From: Thermus sp. 2.9
GTDB taxonomy: Bacteria; Deinococcota; Deinococci; Deinococcales; Thermaceae
DNA length: 32,303 bases
Assembly (NCBI RefSeq): GCF_000794385.1
Contig: NZ_JTJB01000024.1
Location: forward strand, 1 to 32,303
Direction of reading: 5' to 3'
Under the pieces are notes generated by a model, which saw only the letters and a list, made by a program, of their open reading frames with translations, made no database searches and had not been told where the DNA came from. This document shows positions 16,450-26,722 of the stretch, in pieces (position 1 is the first letter of the stretch; each line of letters starts with the position of its first letter). The translations under genes were made by a program, and so were the position numbers.

Positions 16450-16455
16450 GGAGGC

Positions 16456-16980
16456 ATGGCCACCCGGTACCGCTTCAGCGTGGAAGCGTTTGAGCGGGCC
16501 TTCCAGGGGGTGCCCCACGTGGAGCTCCTAAGGGGAGAGGTGTACCAGATGAGCCCCATGGGACCCAGGCACGTGGCCGCCGCGATGCGCTTGGACCACC
16601 GGCTGAAGGAAGCTTTGGCAGGCAAGGCCTTGGTGGCGGTTCAGTCTCCCCTGCGCCTCGCGGAGGACTCCGAGCCCGAGCCGGACCTCCTCATCCTCAA
16701 GCCCCCCTTGGAGCGCTACCAGGATCGCCTCCCCACCCCCGAGGACGTCCTCCTCCTGGTGGAGGTGGCGGACACCTCCTTGGAGTTTGACCGAGGGGTG
16801 AAGCTTCCCCTCTATGCCGAGGCGGGCATCCCCGAGGTGTGGCTCGTGAACCTGAAGGAGGGCCTCCTGGAGGTCCACCGCGACCCCCGGGGTGGGCGGT
16901 ACCGGGAAATCCGCCTCCTCACCCCCGAAGAGGCGGTGAGCCCCCTGGCCTTTCCCGAGGTCAGGCTTCCTTGGGCGTAG
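16456..16980 (+). CDS. Uma2 family (DUF820) predicted PD-(D/E)XK nuclease-like protein
   Basis: 174 residues. The same framework as the gene at 11113: VELLRGEVYQM near 22, EPEPDLLIL near 73, LLLVEVADTSLEFD near 97, KLPLYAEAGIPEVWLVN near 112. ATG at 16456 is chosen because MATRYRFSVEAF aligns with the start of its paralog and the -10-like CATAAT is six bases upstream. The function of the family is not settled. It follows the ABC exporter and converges on cimA, overlapping it by 20 bases (16961-16980). Confidence 0.85.
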   Translation: MATRYRFSVEAFERAFQGVPHVELLRGEVYQMSPMGPRHVAAAMRLDHRLKEALAGKALVAVQSPLRLAEDSEPEPDLLILKPPLERYQDRLPTPEDVLLLVEVADTSLEFDRGVKLPLYAEAGIPEVWLVNLKEGLLEVHRDPRGGRYREIRLLTPEEAVSPLAFPEVRLPWA

Positions 16981-18538
16981 GGGCCCGGGCGAAGAGGAGG
17001 GCGTAGGCGTAGCCGTCGGTGAGGGCCTTGAGGGAGGCCTCGAGGATGTTCTCGCTGGCCCCCACCGTGGCGAAGCGCTCCTCCCCCCGCTTCATCTCGA
17101 TCATCACCCGCACCCCCGAGTTGGTGCCCGCCTCCTGCCCGGAGAGGATGCGCACCTTGTAATCCGTGAGCTCCACGTCGTCAAGCTCCGGGTAAAACTG
17201 CAACACCGCCTTGCGGAAGGCCCTGTCCAGGGCGGAAACGGGACCGAAGGGGCTCTCGGCGGCGGTGTGTTGCAGGCTATCCCCCACCCGCACCCGCACC
17301 GTGGCCTCGGCCCAGGCGGTGTCCAGGCCCGCCCCGTGGACGAAGACGCTAAACCCCTCCACGCTAAAGGGAAGCGCCCCGCCCCTTAGGCGGTGGGCCA
17401 GGAGGTAGAAGCTGGCCTCCGCCCCCTCAAAGGCGTAGCCCTCGTACTCCAGGGCCTTCACCTCATCCAAGAGGCGCTTGGCCTCCTCCCGGGAAAGGTC
17501 CACCCCGAGCTCCTGGAGCTTGGCCAGGAGGTTGGAGCGGCCCGAGACGTCCGAGACCAAAAAGCGGCGGGCGTTCCCCACCCACTCCGGGGGGATGTGC
17601 TCGTAGGTGCGGGGGTTTTTCAGGACGGCGGACACGTGCACCCCCGCCTTGTGGGCGAAGGCCGCCTCCCCCACGTAGGGGGCGCGGCGGTTTGGGGTGA
17701 GGTTGGCCCGCTCGTCCACGAAGTGGGAAAGCTCCTTAAGGCCCCGAAGCCGCTCGGGGGGGAGGGCGGGGATTTTGTACTTGAAGACCAGGGTGGGGAG
17801 GAAGCTCGTGAGGTTCAGGTTGCCGCACCGCTCCCCGTAGCCGTTGATGGTGCCCTGCACGTGGGTAGCCCCAGCCCGCACCGCCGCTAAGGCGTTGGCC
17901 ACGGCGAGCTCGGCGTCGTTGTGGGGGTGGATGCCCACCCTAACCCCGGGGAAGCGCTCCACCACCGCCTTGGTGATGGCGTAGACCTCCTCGGGCAGGC
18001 TCCCCCCGTTGGTGTCGCAAAGGACCAAGGTGTCGGCCCCTCCCTCCCGGGCGGCCTCGAGGGTGGCGAGGGCGTAGCTGGGGTCCTCCTTGTAGCCATC
18101 AAAAAAGTGCTCGGCGTCGTAAATGACCCGCTTTCCCCTCTGGGCGAAGAAGGCCACCGTGTCCCGGATCATGCGGAGGTTCTCCTCCAAGGAGGTTTCC
18201 AGGGCCTCCAGCACGTGCAGGGTCCAGCTTTTGCCGAAGAGGACCACCACCGGGGTTTCCGCCTCTAAAAGGGCCAAAACGGAGGGGTCCTCCTCCGGGG
18301 AAAGCCCCTTTTTGCGGGTGGCCCCGAAGGCGGCAAGCCGCGCCGCCCCCAGGTCCACCCCCTTCATGCGGGCGAAGAACTCCGCGTCCTTGGGGTTGGA
18401 GCCGGGCCAACCCCCCTCAATCACGTGGATGCCGAAGGCGGCCAGGCGCCGGGCAATGGCCACCTTGTCGTCCACGGAGAGGCTTACCCCTTCCCCCTGG
18501 GTGCCGTCCCGGAGCGTGGTATCCAGGATCTCCACCAT
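16961..18538 (-). CDS. cimA: (R)-citramalate synthase
   Basis: 525 residues. DRE-TIM motif DTTLRDG at 6-12, metal ligands H204 and H206 in HPHND, GYGERCGN at 233-240, and a C-terminal LeuA-type regulatory domain ending near AGTNSGVRVMIEMK. The LDTTLRDGTQGEGVS start and the long C-terminal part fit CimA rather than LeuA. It condenses pyruvate and acetyl-CoA to citramalate, feeding isoleucine synthesis without threonine deaminase. It lies two bases after leuA, so translation is probably coupled, and it ends the operon. Confidence 0.93.
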   Translation of the reverse strand: MVEILDTTLRDGTQGEGVSLSVDDKVAIARRLAAFGIHVIEGGWPGSNPKDAEFFARMKGVDLGAARLAAFGATRKKGLSPEEDPSVLALLEAETPVVVLFGKSWTLHVLEALETSLEENLRMIRDTVAFFAQRGKRVIYDAEHFFDGYKEDPSYALATLEAAREGGADTLVLCDTNGGSLPEEVYAITKAVVERFPGVRVGIHPHNDAELAVANALAAVRAGATHVQGTINGYGERCGNLNLTSFLPTLVFKYKIPALPPERLRGLKELSHFVDERANLTPNRRAPYVGEAAFAHKAGVHVSAVLKNPRTYEHIPPEWVGNARRFLVSDVSGRSNLLAKLQELGVDLSREEAKRLLDEVKALEYEGYAFEGAEASFYLLAHRLRGGALPFSVEGFSVFVHGAGLDTAWAEATVRVRVGDSLQHTAAESPFGPVSALDRAFRKAVLQFYPELDDVELTDYKVRILSGQEAGTNSGVRVMIEMKRGEERFATVGASENILEASLKALTDGYAYALLFARAPTPKEA

Positions 18539-18540
18539 GC

Positions 18541-20097
18541 CTAAACCCCGCGCGCCACCTCGGAGATGGAAGGGGGGTGGCGGGTGGCCCGGCCCGAGGC
18601 CAGCTTCCCGGCGGCGTCCAAAAAGGCCAGGGCGCTGGCCTCTATAATGTCCGGGGAAACCCCCACCCCCACCGCCTGGAGCTCCCCAAGCCTAAGCCGC
18701 ACCGTCACCTGGCCCAAGGCCTCGGTGCTCCCCGTGATGGCCTCCACCCGGTAAAGCTCCAGCTCTGGCTTGAGGCCGATGGCCTCCTCCAAGGCCTTGT
18801 ACACCGCGTCCACCGGCCCGTCCCCCGTGTGGGTGGCCACCTTTTCCCCGTCCGGGGTCCTCACCTTCACCGTGGCCGTGGGCAGGAGGCCCGAGCCGGA
18901 AAAGAACTGCACGTGCTCCAGGGTGAAGAAGTGGGAGACGGGCTCCCGTTCGCTTTCCACCAGGGCCTGGAGCTCCTCGGCGGAGAGGGGGCCCTTTTTC
19001 TCGGCGATCTCCTTGAAGCGGGCGAAAAGCTTCTTCAGCTCCTCCTCGGAGAGGTCCTTGTAGCCCAGGTCCTCGAGGGCCTTCTTAAAGGCCGCCCGCC
19101 CCGAGTGCTTGCCGAGGACGATCACCGCCGGGCGCCTACCGATGAGCTCGGCGTCCATGATCTCGTAGGTGGCCCGGTGCTTCAGGACGCCGTCTTGGTG
19201 GATGCCGGACTCGTGGGCGAAGGCGTTGTCCCCCACGATGGCCTTGTTGGGGGGGACGGGCATCCCGGTGTAGCGCTCCACCAAGCGGCTTACCCGGTAG
19301 ATCTCGCGGGTGTTGATCTGGGTGTAGGCCTTGTACCAGTCCCGGCGCACGTAGAGGGCCATGACCACCTCCTCCAAGGAGGTGTTCCCCGCCCGCTCCC
19401 CGATGCCGTTGATGGTGCACTCGATCTGGCCCGCCCCGTTCTCCACGCCCGCCAGGGCGTTGGCGGTGGCCAGGCCCAGGTCGTCGTGGGTGTGGGTGGA
19501 GATGATCACGTCCCGCCCCCGCACCACCTCGTCGCGGATGCGGCGGATGAGGGCCCCGTACTCCCCGGGGGTGCCGTAGCCCGTGGTGTCGGGGATGTTG
19601 ATGGTGGTGGCCCCCGCCTCAATGGCCACCTCGTAAAGCCGCTTCACGAAGTCCCAGTCCGCCCGCATCACGTCCTGGGCGGAAAACTCCACGTCGTCCA
19701 CGTACTGGCGGGCGTAGCGGACCATCTTGTCCGCCATCTCCAAGACCTCCTCCTCCGTCTTCTTCAGCATGTACTCCAGGTGGATCTTGGAGGCGGAGGT
19801 GAAGACGTGGATCCTGGGCTTTTCCGCCTTCTCCAGGGCCTTGGCCGCCTGGTCAATGTCCAGGGTGTGGGTGCGGGCCAAGGCGGCAATGATGGGGCCC
19901 TTTACCTCCGTGGCGATGCGCCGCACCGCCTCAAACTCCAAAGGCCCGGATACGGGGAAGCCCGCCTCAATGATGTCCACGTTGAGCCGGGCCAGGGCGT
20001 GGGCGATTTCCAGCTTCTGGTCCAAGGAAAGCGCCACTCCTGGGCTCTGCTCGCCGTCCCTGAGCGTGGTGTCAAAGATCCGGATGTGCCGTTCCAT
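18541..20097 (-). CDS. leuA: 2-isopropylmalate synthase
   Basis: 518 residues. DTTLRDGEQSPG at 9-20, metal ligands H202 and H204 in THTHDDLG, GIGERAGNTS at 231-240, and a C-terminal regulatory (LeuA dimer) domain, so leucine feedback is likely. It makes isopropylmalate from 2-oxoisovalerate and acetyl-CoA, the first step of leucine synthesis. GGGAGG stands just before the ATG at 20097. A terminator hairpin lies between ilvC and this gene and may lower its expression relative to ilvBNC. Confidence 0.97.
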   Translation of the reverse strand: MERHIRIFDTTLRDGEQSPGVALSLDQKLEIAHALARLNVDIIEAGFPVSGPLEFEAVRRIATEVKGPIIAALARTHTLDIDQAAKALEKAEKPRIHVFTSASKIHLEYMLKKTEEEVLEMADKMVRYARQYVDDVEFSAQDVMRADWDFVKRLYEVAIEAGATTINIPDTTGYGTPGEYGALIRRIRDEVVRGRDVIISTHTHDDLGLATANALAGVENGAGQIECTINGIGERAGNTSLEEVVMALYVRRDWYKAYTQINTREIYRVSRLVERYTGMPVPPNKAIVGDNAFAHESGIHQDGVLKHRATYEIMDAELIGRRPAVIVLGKHSGRAAFKKALEDLGYKDLSEEELKKLFARFKEIAEKKGPLSAEELQALVESEREPVSHFFTLEHVQFFSGSGLLPTATVKVRTPDGEKVATHTGDGPVDAVYKALEEAIGLKPELELYRVEAITGSTEALGQVTVRLRLGELQAVGVGVSPDIIEASALAFLDAAGKLASGRATRHPPSISEVARGV

Positions 20098-20116
20098 GGT
20101 TCCCTCCCTTACGCAA

Positions 20117-20139
20117 AAGGCCCCCGCAAGGGGGGCCTT
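20117..20139 (-). terminator. Internal terminator between ilvC and leuA
   Basis: On the minus strand a 9-bp stem AAGGCCCCC/GGGGGCCTT with a five-base loop runs into TTTTGCG. It begins six bases after the ilvC stop and ends 20 bases before the leuA ATG. As leuA and cimA have no other obvious promoter, it probably gives partial termination or RNA processing inside the operon. Confidence 0.65.
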
Positions 20140-20144
20140 ACTGG

Positions 20145-21663
<1,519 letters not shown>

Positions 21664-21667
<4 letters not shown>

Positions 21668-23352
21668 GCCTCCACCTCCTCCTTCTCCTCGGGGTGTTCA
21701 ATGATCATGTCCTCCGCGGCGCCGCCTGCGGGGATCATGGGGAAGACGCCTTCCTCATGGTAGACCTTGAACTCGGCCACCACGGGGCCATCGGCGTTTA
21801 GCACCGCCTCCACGCCCTTCCTCAGGTCCTCCTTGCGCTCCACCCTAATGCCCCGGATGCCGTAGGCCTCCGCCAGCCGGGCGAAGTCGGGGTTGGAGTC
21901 CGCCAGGTAAACCTCGGAGTAGCGCTTGGCGTGGAAGAGATCCTGCCACTGCCGCACCATCCCCAGGTAGCCGTTATTCAGGATCACCACCTTCACGTCC
22001 AGGCCGTACTTGACCACGGTGGCCAGTTCCTGCAGGGTCATCTGGAAGGAGCCGTCCCCGTCAAAGTCAATCACCAGCTCCTCAGGGCGGGCGAGCTTGG
22101 CCCCGATGGCGAAGGGAAGCCCCACCCCCATGGTGCCCAAGCCCCCGGAGGTGATGAAGCTCCGGGGCCTGGTCACGGGGAAGAACTGGGCGGCGAACAT
22201 CTGGTGCTGGCCCACCCCGGTGGTGACGATGGCGTTCCCCCCGGTGGCCTCAAAGAAGGCCCGGATCACCTCTTGGCTTTGCAGGTGGGGCTTGGGTTTC
22301 CAGCGCAAGGGGTAGCGGGTGCGCCACTCCTCCAGCTCCCGCCACCAACCGGCCAGCCTGAGAGGCTTGGCACCCTTGAGCATCTCCTTCAGCACAAGCC
22401 GGGCGTCCCCCACGATGGGGATGTGGGTGCGCACCACCTTGCCGATCTCCGCCGGGTCAATGTCCACGTGGATGATGGTGTGGGCGTGGGGGGCAAAGCG
22501 GGAGACCTTGCCCGTGACCCGGTCGTCAAAGCGCAGGCCGATGGCCAGGATCACGTCGGCGTGGTGGATGGCCCGGTTGGCTGCCACGGTGCCGTGCATC
22601 CCGGGCATGCCGAGCCACAGGGGGTGGTTGCCGGGAAAAGCCCCGAGGCCCATGAGGGTGGTTATGACGGGCAGGCCGGTCTTCTCGGCGAAGGTCAGGA
22701 GCTCGCCGTGGGCGTGCTGGGCCCCACCACCCACCATCAGGATGGGCCTTTCCGCCTTCTCCAGGGCATCCAGGGCCCGTTCAATCTGCTTGGGGTGGCC
22801 CTTGGTGGTGGGCTTGTAGCCGGGAAGGTCCAGCGCCACCTCAAAATCCCCCGTGAACTCGGCCAGCTGCACGTCCTTGGGGATATCAATGAGCACCGGC
22901 CCCGGGCGCCCCGTGGCGGCAATGTGGAAAGCCTCCTTGACCACCCGGGGGATCTCGTTCACGTCCTGGACCAGATAATTGTGCTTGGTGATGGGCATGG
23001 TGACCCCGGTGACGTCCGCCTCCTGGAAGGCGTCCGTGCCAATGAGGGCCCGGGGAACGTTGCCGGTGATGGCCACCACCGGGGTGGAGTCCATGTAGGC
23101 GTCCGCAAGCCCCGTGACCAGGTTGAGCGCCCCGGGGCCCGAGGTGGCCATCACCACCCCCACCCTGCCCGAAGCCCGGGCGTAAGCCGTGGCGGCGTGC
23201 ACCCCTCCTTGCTCGTGCCGCACCAGGATGTGGCGGATGTTGCTGTCGTAGAGGGCGTCGTAGGTGGGCATGATGGCCCCGCCCGGATGGCCGAAAATCA
23301 CCTCCACCCCTTCCCGTTCCAGCGCCTTTAAAAGTGCCTCCGCTCCCTTCAT
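21664..23352 (-). CDS. ilvB: Acetolactate synthase large (catalytic) subunit
   Basis: 562 residues. The catalytic glutamate E47 is in RHEQGGVHAA, and the thiamine-diphosphate motif GDGSFQM...ILNN lies in the last third. PGCINLVTG is replaced by the common PGALNLVTG near 72-80. It makes acetolactate from pyruvate and acetohydroxybutyrate from oxobutyrate plus pyruvate. TTAGGAGGGGG precedes the ATG at 23352. The first structural gene after the leader peptide and attenuator. Confidence 0.97.
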
Positions 23353-23370
23353 CGCCCCCTCCTAAACCAA

Positions 23371-23394
23371 AACCCCCCGGTTTCCCGGGGGGTT
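23371..23394 (-). terminator. Attenuator terminator of the ilvBNC-leuA-cimA operon
   Basis: A perfect 10-bp stem AACCCCCCGG/CCGGGGGGTT closed by a GAAA tetraloop and followed by TTGGTTT on the minus strand. It lies between the leader-peptide stop (23414) and the ilvB ATG (23352). Its 5' arm can pair instead with 23419-23430 inside the leader ORF, which would prevent termination. Confidence 0.85.
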
Positions 23395-23413
23395 GGGATG
23401 CGCCTTAAAATCG

Positions 23414-23482
23414 CTACACCCTACCCCCCGCTGGCCCTACGATTAGGACCAGGGCTAGGGATAGGGCGAGAGCCAAGCGCAT
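23414..23482 (-). CDS. Branched-chain amino acid leader peptide
   Basis: A 22-residue open frame from ATG to TAG. Residues 3-15 read L-A-L-A-L-S-L-A-L-V-L-I-V; six Leu, three Val and one Ile make 10 of 22 residues. Three Leu codons are CTA and one Val codon is GTA, unusual in this GC-rich DNA. This is the make-up of ilv/leu leader peptides that sense charged Leu/Val/Ile tRNA. The ATG is about 10 bases after the -10 hexamer, so the mRNA is nearly leaderless. The RNA of the ORF also holds pause segment 1 (23458-23466, CCCTATCCC) and segment 2 (23419-23430). Confidence 0.85.
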   Translation of the reverse strand: MRLALALSLALVLIVGPAGGRV

Positions 23483-23492
23483 CTTGCCGCTA

Positions 23493-23522
23493 AGGATAGC
23501 CCGCACCCCAAGGGGGTGTCAA
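23493..23522 (-). promoter_or_regulatory. Promoter of the ilv-leu operon
   Basis: Minus-strand TTGACA (23517-23522), 18-base spacer, TATCCT (23493-23498). The predicted start is near 23486, four bases from the leader ATG. The TGA stop of the upstream flavoprotein gene lies inside the -35 box. Confidence 0.8.
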
Positions 23523-24484
23523 GGGGCAAGCCGCTTGGCGATGGCAGAAAGGGCCAGCCTGGCGTGCTCCCGGCCGTTTTCTATGAAAACCGAGCGGGTG
23601 TCGGGGCCGAAGGCGCAGGAGCCCACGGCAAAAAGGCCGGGGATGGAGGTTTCAAACTCCGGGGTCAGGCGGGGCTTTTCCCCTTCGTAGACCACCCCAG
23701 CCTCCCGAAGCAAGCGGTCCTCCGCCCGGTAGCCGATAAGGACGAGGACGAAGTCCGCCGGGAGGAACGCTCGGCCCCCGGGACGCCTAAGACAAAGCCC
23801 CTCCGGAGTGATGGCCTCCACCCAAGCCTCCATGAGGGCCTGGATGCTCCCCTCCTTCACCCGGTTTTCAAAATCGGGAAGGAGCCAGTACTTGACGCTG
23901 GGGCGCACCCACGTTCCCCGGTGAACCAGGGTTACCTGGGCCCCGGCCCGATAAAGCTCCAAGGCCGCCTCCACCGCGGAGTTGCTCCCCCCTATCACCG
24001 CCACCTTGCGGCCGAAGAAGGCCTCCCCTTCCTCGTAGCGGTGGAAGACATGGGGCAGGTCCTCCCCCGGCACCCCAAGGCGGTTGGGGTTGCCGTAGTA
24101 GCCCGTGGCCAGAACCACGTAGCGGGCGAGGAACGTCCTTTCCCTATACCGGTCTTTCGCTAAGACCTGGAAGCCCCCTTCCTGGCCTTCCAGTCGCAAA
24201 ACCTCCGTGTGGGTGAGAACGTTTAGGGCCTCCCGTTCCGCCACGCGCTGGTAGTAGAGAAGTGCCTCCCTGCGGGTGGGCTTGGGGCCGTGGGCCACCA
24301 GGGGGTGGCCGCCGATCTCTAAGTTCTTGCCCTCGGAGAAAAAGACCATGTTCCGGGGAAAGCGGTAGATGGTCTCCGCCACCGTCCCCCGCTCCAGAAC
24401 CAAATGGGAAAGGCCCAAGCGCTTGGCCTCCATCGCGCAGGCAAGCCCCACGGGGCCCGCCCCCACCACCAGCACGTCCACCAT
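23519..24484 (-). CDS. YpdA/Bdr-like flavoprotein, putative bacillithiol disulfide reductase
   Basis: 321 residues. FAD-binding GAGPVG at 8-13, NADPH-binding GGSNSA at 165-170, a GYRAED segment near 255 and a C-terminal FAD motif GLFAVGSC near 286-293. The layout (NMVFFSEGKNLEIGG near 45-59, LATGYYGNPNRLGVPGEDL near 125-143) is that of the YpdA family, thought to reduce bacillithiol disulfide with NADPH. At the place where Firmicute YpdA proteins have Cys after GGGP there is Val12; C16 is close. bshB1 elsewhere in the window supports a bacillithiol role. Start ATG 24484, with -10-like TAAACT seven bases upstream. Confidence 0.85.
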   Translation of the reverse strand: MVDVLVVGAGPVGLACAMEAKRLGLSHLVLERGTVAETIYRFPRNMVFFSEGKNLEIGGHPLVAHGPKPTRREALLYYQRVAEREALNVLTHTEVLRLEGQEGGFQVLAKDRYRERTFLARYVVLATGYYGNPNRLGVPGEDLPHVFHRYEEGEAFFGRKVAVIGGSNSAVEAALELYRAGAQVTLVHRGTWVRPSVKYWLLPDFENRVKEGSIQALMEAWVEAITPEGLCLRRPGGRAFLPADFVLVLIGYRAEDRLLREAGVVYEGEKPRLTPEFETSIPGLFAVGSCAFGPDTRSVFIENGREHARLALSAIAKRLAP

Positions 24485-24491
24485 CCTCCCC

Positions 24492-24497
24492 AGTTTA
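24492..24497 (-). promoter_or_regulatory. -10-like element of the YpdA-like gene
   Basis: TAAACT on the minus strand, seven bases before the ATG at 24484. GGGGAGG touches the ATG directly, too close for a normal ribosome site, which favours a leaderless start. Confidence 0.4.
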
Positions 24498-24502
24498 TGG
24501 GG

Positions 24503-24508
24503 TATAGT
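24503..24508 (+). promoter_or_regulatory. -10-like element of the terC-like gene
   Basis: TATAGT, eight bases before the ATG at 24517 and back to back with the divergent element at 24492-24497. A TTG at 24511 would be too close to the hexamer to be transcribed, so ATG 24517 is preferred. Confidence 0.45.
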
Positions 24509-24516
24509 TCTTGCCC

Positions 24517-25260
24517 ATGGAGTGGCTCGCCAACCCCGAGGTCTGGATCGCCCTCGTCACCCTCGCGGTGCTAGAGGTGGTCCTGGGCGTGGATAACGTG
24601 ATCTTCATCAGCATTCTGGCCTCCAAGCTCCCCAAGGAGGAGCAGGACCGGGCCCGGGTCCTGGGCCTGAGCCTGGCCGCGGTGACCCGGATCCTCTTCC
24701 TCCTCTCCATCACCTGGATCATGGCCCTGAAGAAGCCCCTCTTCGCCCTTTTTGGCCACGAGGTCACGGGGAAGGACCTGGTCCTTATCACCGGGGGGCT
24801 TTTCCTCATCTACAAATCGGTTAAGGAAATCCACGAGAAGCTGGAGGGGGAACCGGGGCACGCCGTGAAGCGGGTGGCACCGAGCTTCGCCAGCGTCATC
24901 GCCCAGGTCCTCCTCCTGGACATCGTCTTCTCCATTGACTCCGTCATCACCGCCGTGGGCCTCACCCGCTACGTGCCCGTGATGGTGGCGGCCATCCTCA
25001 TCTCGGTGGCCATCATGCTCCTGGCCTCCAAGGGGATCTACGGCTTCGTCAACCGCCACCCCACGGTGAAGATGCTGGCCCTAAGCTTCCTCCTCCTCAT
25101 CGGCTTCACCCTGGTGGCGGAGGGCACTGGGGTCCATATCCCCAAGGGCTACGTCTACTTCGCCATGGGCTTCGCCGTCTTCGTGGAGTGGCTGAACCTC
25201 AGGGCGGGGCTAAGGGGCGAGCCCGTAAAGCTCCACCAGCCCTACGAGGAGGAAGGGTAA
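24517..25260 (+). CDS. TerC family integral membrane protein
   Basis: 247 residues from ATG at 24517. About seven membrane segments, with the paired acidic motifs of the TerC family: LEVVLGVDNVIFIS near 18-31 and LLDIVFSIDSVITAVG near 134-149. The family (tellurite resistance TerC, Alx, YceF-like) is now linked to Mn2+ export and metalation of exported proteins. Manganese export would suit a genome using Mn-SOD, but that is inference. An in-frame TTG at 24511 is an alternative start. Its TAA stop is part of the -10-like TAAAAT before fumC. Confidence 0.9.
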   Translation: MEWLANPEVWIALVTLAVLEVVLGVDNVIFISILASKLPKEEQDRARVLGLSLAAVTRILFLLSITWIMALKKPLFALFGHEVTGKDLVLITGGLFLIYKSVKEIHEKLEGEPGHAVKRVAPSFASVIAQVLLLDIVFSIDSVITAVGLTRYVPVMVAAILISVAIMLLASKGIYGFVNRHPTVKMLALSFLLLIGFTLVAEGTGVHIPKGYVYFAMGFAVFVEWLNLRAGLRGEPVKLHQPYEEEG

Positions 25261-25276
25261 AATCGGTCCGGAGGTG
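25258..25276 (+). promoter_or_regulatory. -10 element and ribosome site of fumC
   Basis: TAAAAT (25258-25263) begins with the TAA stop of the TerC gene. GGAGGTG (25270-25276) lies five bases before the ATG at 25282. Unlike many genes here, fumC therefore has a short leader with a strong Shine-Dalgarno site. Confidence 0.6.
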
Positions 25277-25281
25277 GTCCT

Positions 25282-26679
25282 ATGGAATACCGGATTGAGC
25301 GGGACACCATGGGCGAGGTGAAGGTGCCGGCGGACAAGTACTGGGGAGCCCAGACCCAGCGCTCCTTGGAACACTTCAAGATCGGGGCCTGGCGCTTCCG
25401 CATGCCCACGGAGGTCATAAGGGCCTACGGGATGTTAAAGAAGGCCGCCGCCAGAGCCAACCTAGAGCTGGGGGAGCTTCCCGAGGAGATCGCCAAAGCC
25501 ATCATCCAGGCGGCGGAGGAAGTGGTCCAGGGCAAGCTGGACGAGCACTTCCCCCTAGTGGTCTTCCAGACGGGTTCGGGCACCCAGACCAACATGAACG
25601 TGAACGAGGTCATCGCCAACCGGGCCTCGGAAATTTTGGGCAAGCCCTTGGGGAGCAAGTACGTCCACCCCAACGACCACGTGAACCGGGGCCAGAGCTC
25701 CAACGACACCTTCCCCACCGCCATGTACGTGGCCACCGCCTTGGCGCTCCACCAAAGGCTTTACCCGGCGGCGGAAGCCCTCATCGCCACCTTTGAGGAA
25801 AAGGCCAAGGCTTTTGACCACGTCGTCAAAACCGGGCGCACCCACCTCATGGACGCCGTGCCCATCACCTTGGGGCAGGAGGTGGGAAGCTGGGCGGCGC
25901 AGCTTAAAAACACCCTCGCCATGGTGAAGGAGGCGGAAAAGGGCCTCCACAACCTCGCCATCGGCGGCACCGCCGTGGGCACGGGCCTCAACGCCCACCC
26001 CCGCTTTGGAGAACTGGTGGCCAAGTACCTGGCGGAGGAAACGGGCCTTCCCTTTAGGGTAGCGGAAAACCGCTTCGCCGCCTTGGCCGCCCACGACGAG
26101 CTGGTCCAGGTGATGGGGGCCTTGCGCACCCTGGCCGGGGCCCTGATGAAGGTCGGAAACGATATCCGCTGGCTGGCCTCGGGGCCATATGCGGGCATCG
26201 GGGAGATCTTCATCCCCGCCAACGAGCCCGGCTCCTCCATCATGCCCGGCAAGGTGAACCCCACCCAGGTGGAGGCCCTCACCATGGTGGTGGTGCGAAT
26301 CTACGGTAACGACCTCACGGTGGCCTTCGCGGGAAGCCAGGGGAACTTCCAGCTCAACGTCTACAAGCCGGTCATGGTGGACGCCGCCCTCGAGTCCATC
26401 AAGCTCTTGGCAGACGCCATGGAATCCTTTGACGAGCACCTGGCCAAGGGGATTGAGCCCAACCTAGAGCGGATTGAGGAGCACCTCCAGAAAAACCCCA
26501 TGCTGGCCACCGCCCTCAACAAGGCCATCGGCTACGATAAGGCGGCGGAGATCGTGAAGAAGGCTATCAAGGAGAAGAAGTCCCTGAAGCAGGCGGCCTT
26601 GGAGCTGGGCTACCTCACGGAAGAGGAGTTTGACCGCATCGTGGTGCCCTTGAAGCTGGCCAAGCCCCACGAGGGCTAA
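25282..26679 (+). CDS. fumC: Fumarate hydratase class II
   Basis: 465 residues, iron-free class II fumarase. The signature [11 protein letters not shown] begins at residue 317 and holds the catalytic Ser loop; the catalytic His is in TGRTHLMDA near 188; [10 protein letters not shown] lies near 138. It interconverts fumarate and malate in the citrate cycle. Aspartate ammonia-lyase is a close relative, but the fumarase-like N-terminus ([25 protein letters not shown], split at 4-29) favours FumC. A strong hairpin terminator follows. Confidence 0.96.
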   Translation: MEYRIERDTMGEVKVPADKYWGAQTQRSLEHFKIGAWRFRMPTEVIRAYGMLKKAAARANLELGELPEEIAKAIIQAAEEVVQGKLDEHFPLVVFQTGSGTQTNMNVNEVIANRASEILGKPLGSKYVHPNDHVNRGQSSNDTFPTAMYVATALALHQRLYPAAEALIATFEEKAKAFDHVVKTGRTHLMDAVPITLGQEVGSWAAQLKNTLAMVKEAEKGLHNLAIGGTAVGTGLNAHPRFGELVAKYLAEETGLPFRVAENRFAALAAHDELVQVMGALRTLAGALMKVGNDIRWLASGPYAGIGEIFIPANEPGSSIMPGKVNPTQVEALTMVVVRIYGNDLTVAFAGSQGNFQLNVYKPVMVDAALESIKLLADAMESFDEHLAKGIEPNLERIEEHLQKNPMLATALNKAIGYDKAAEIVKKAIKEKKSLKQAALELGYLTEEEFDRIVVPLKLAKPHEG

Positions 26680-26694
26680 GGTGCTTTGTGAGAA

Positions 26695-26719
26695 CGCCCA
26701 CCCCCTTTAGGGGTGGGCG
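26695..26719 (+). terminator. fumC terminator
   Basis: A perfect 10-bp stem CGCCCACCCC/GGGGTGGGCG with a five-base loop, followed by CTTTAT. It ends four bases before the -10-like TATAGT of sodA, so terminator and promoter are fused back to back. Confidence 0.8.
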
Positions 26720-26722
26720 CTT

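Noticed and set aside
21931-23331. 466-codon open frame on plus, antisense to ilvB
   Set aside because: Same cause; low-complexity His/Gly-rich product opposite a clear acetolactate synthase.
23353-23482. T-box or other riboswitch before ilvB
   Set aside because: No T-box consensus or long structured leader; the short Leu/Val/Ile ORF plus alternative hairpins explains the region.
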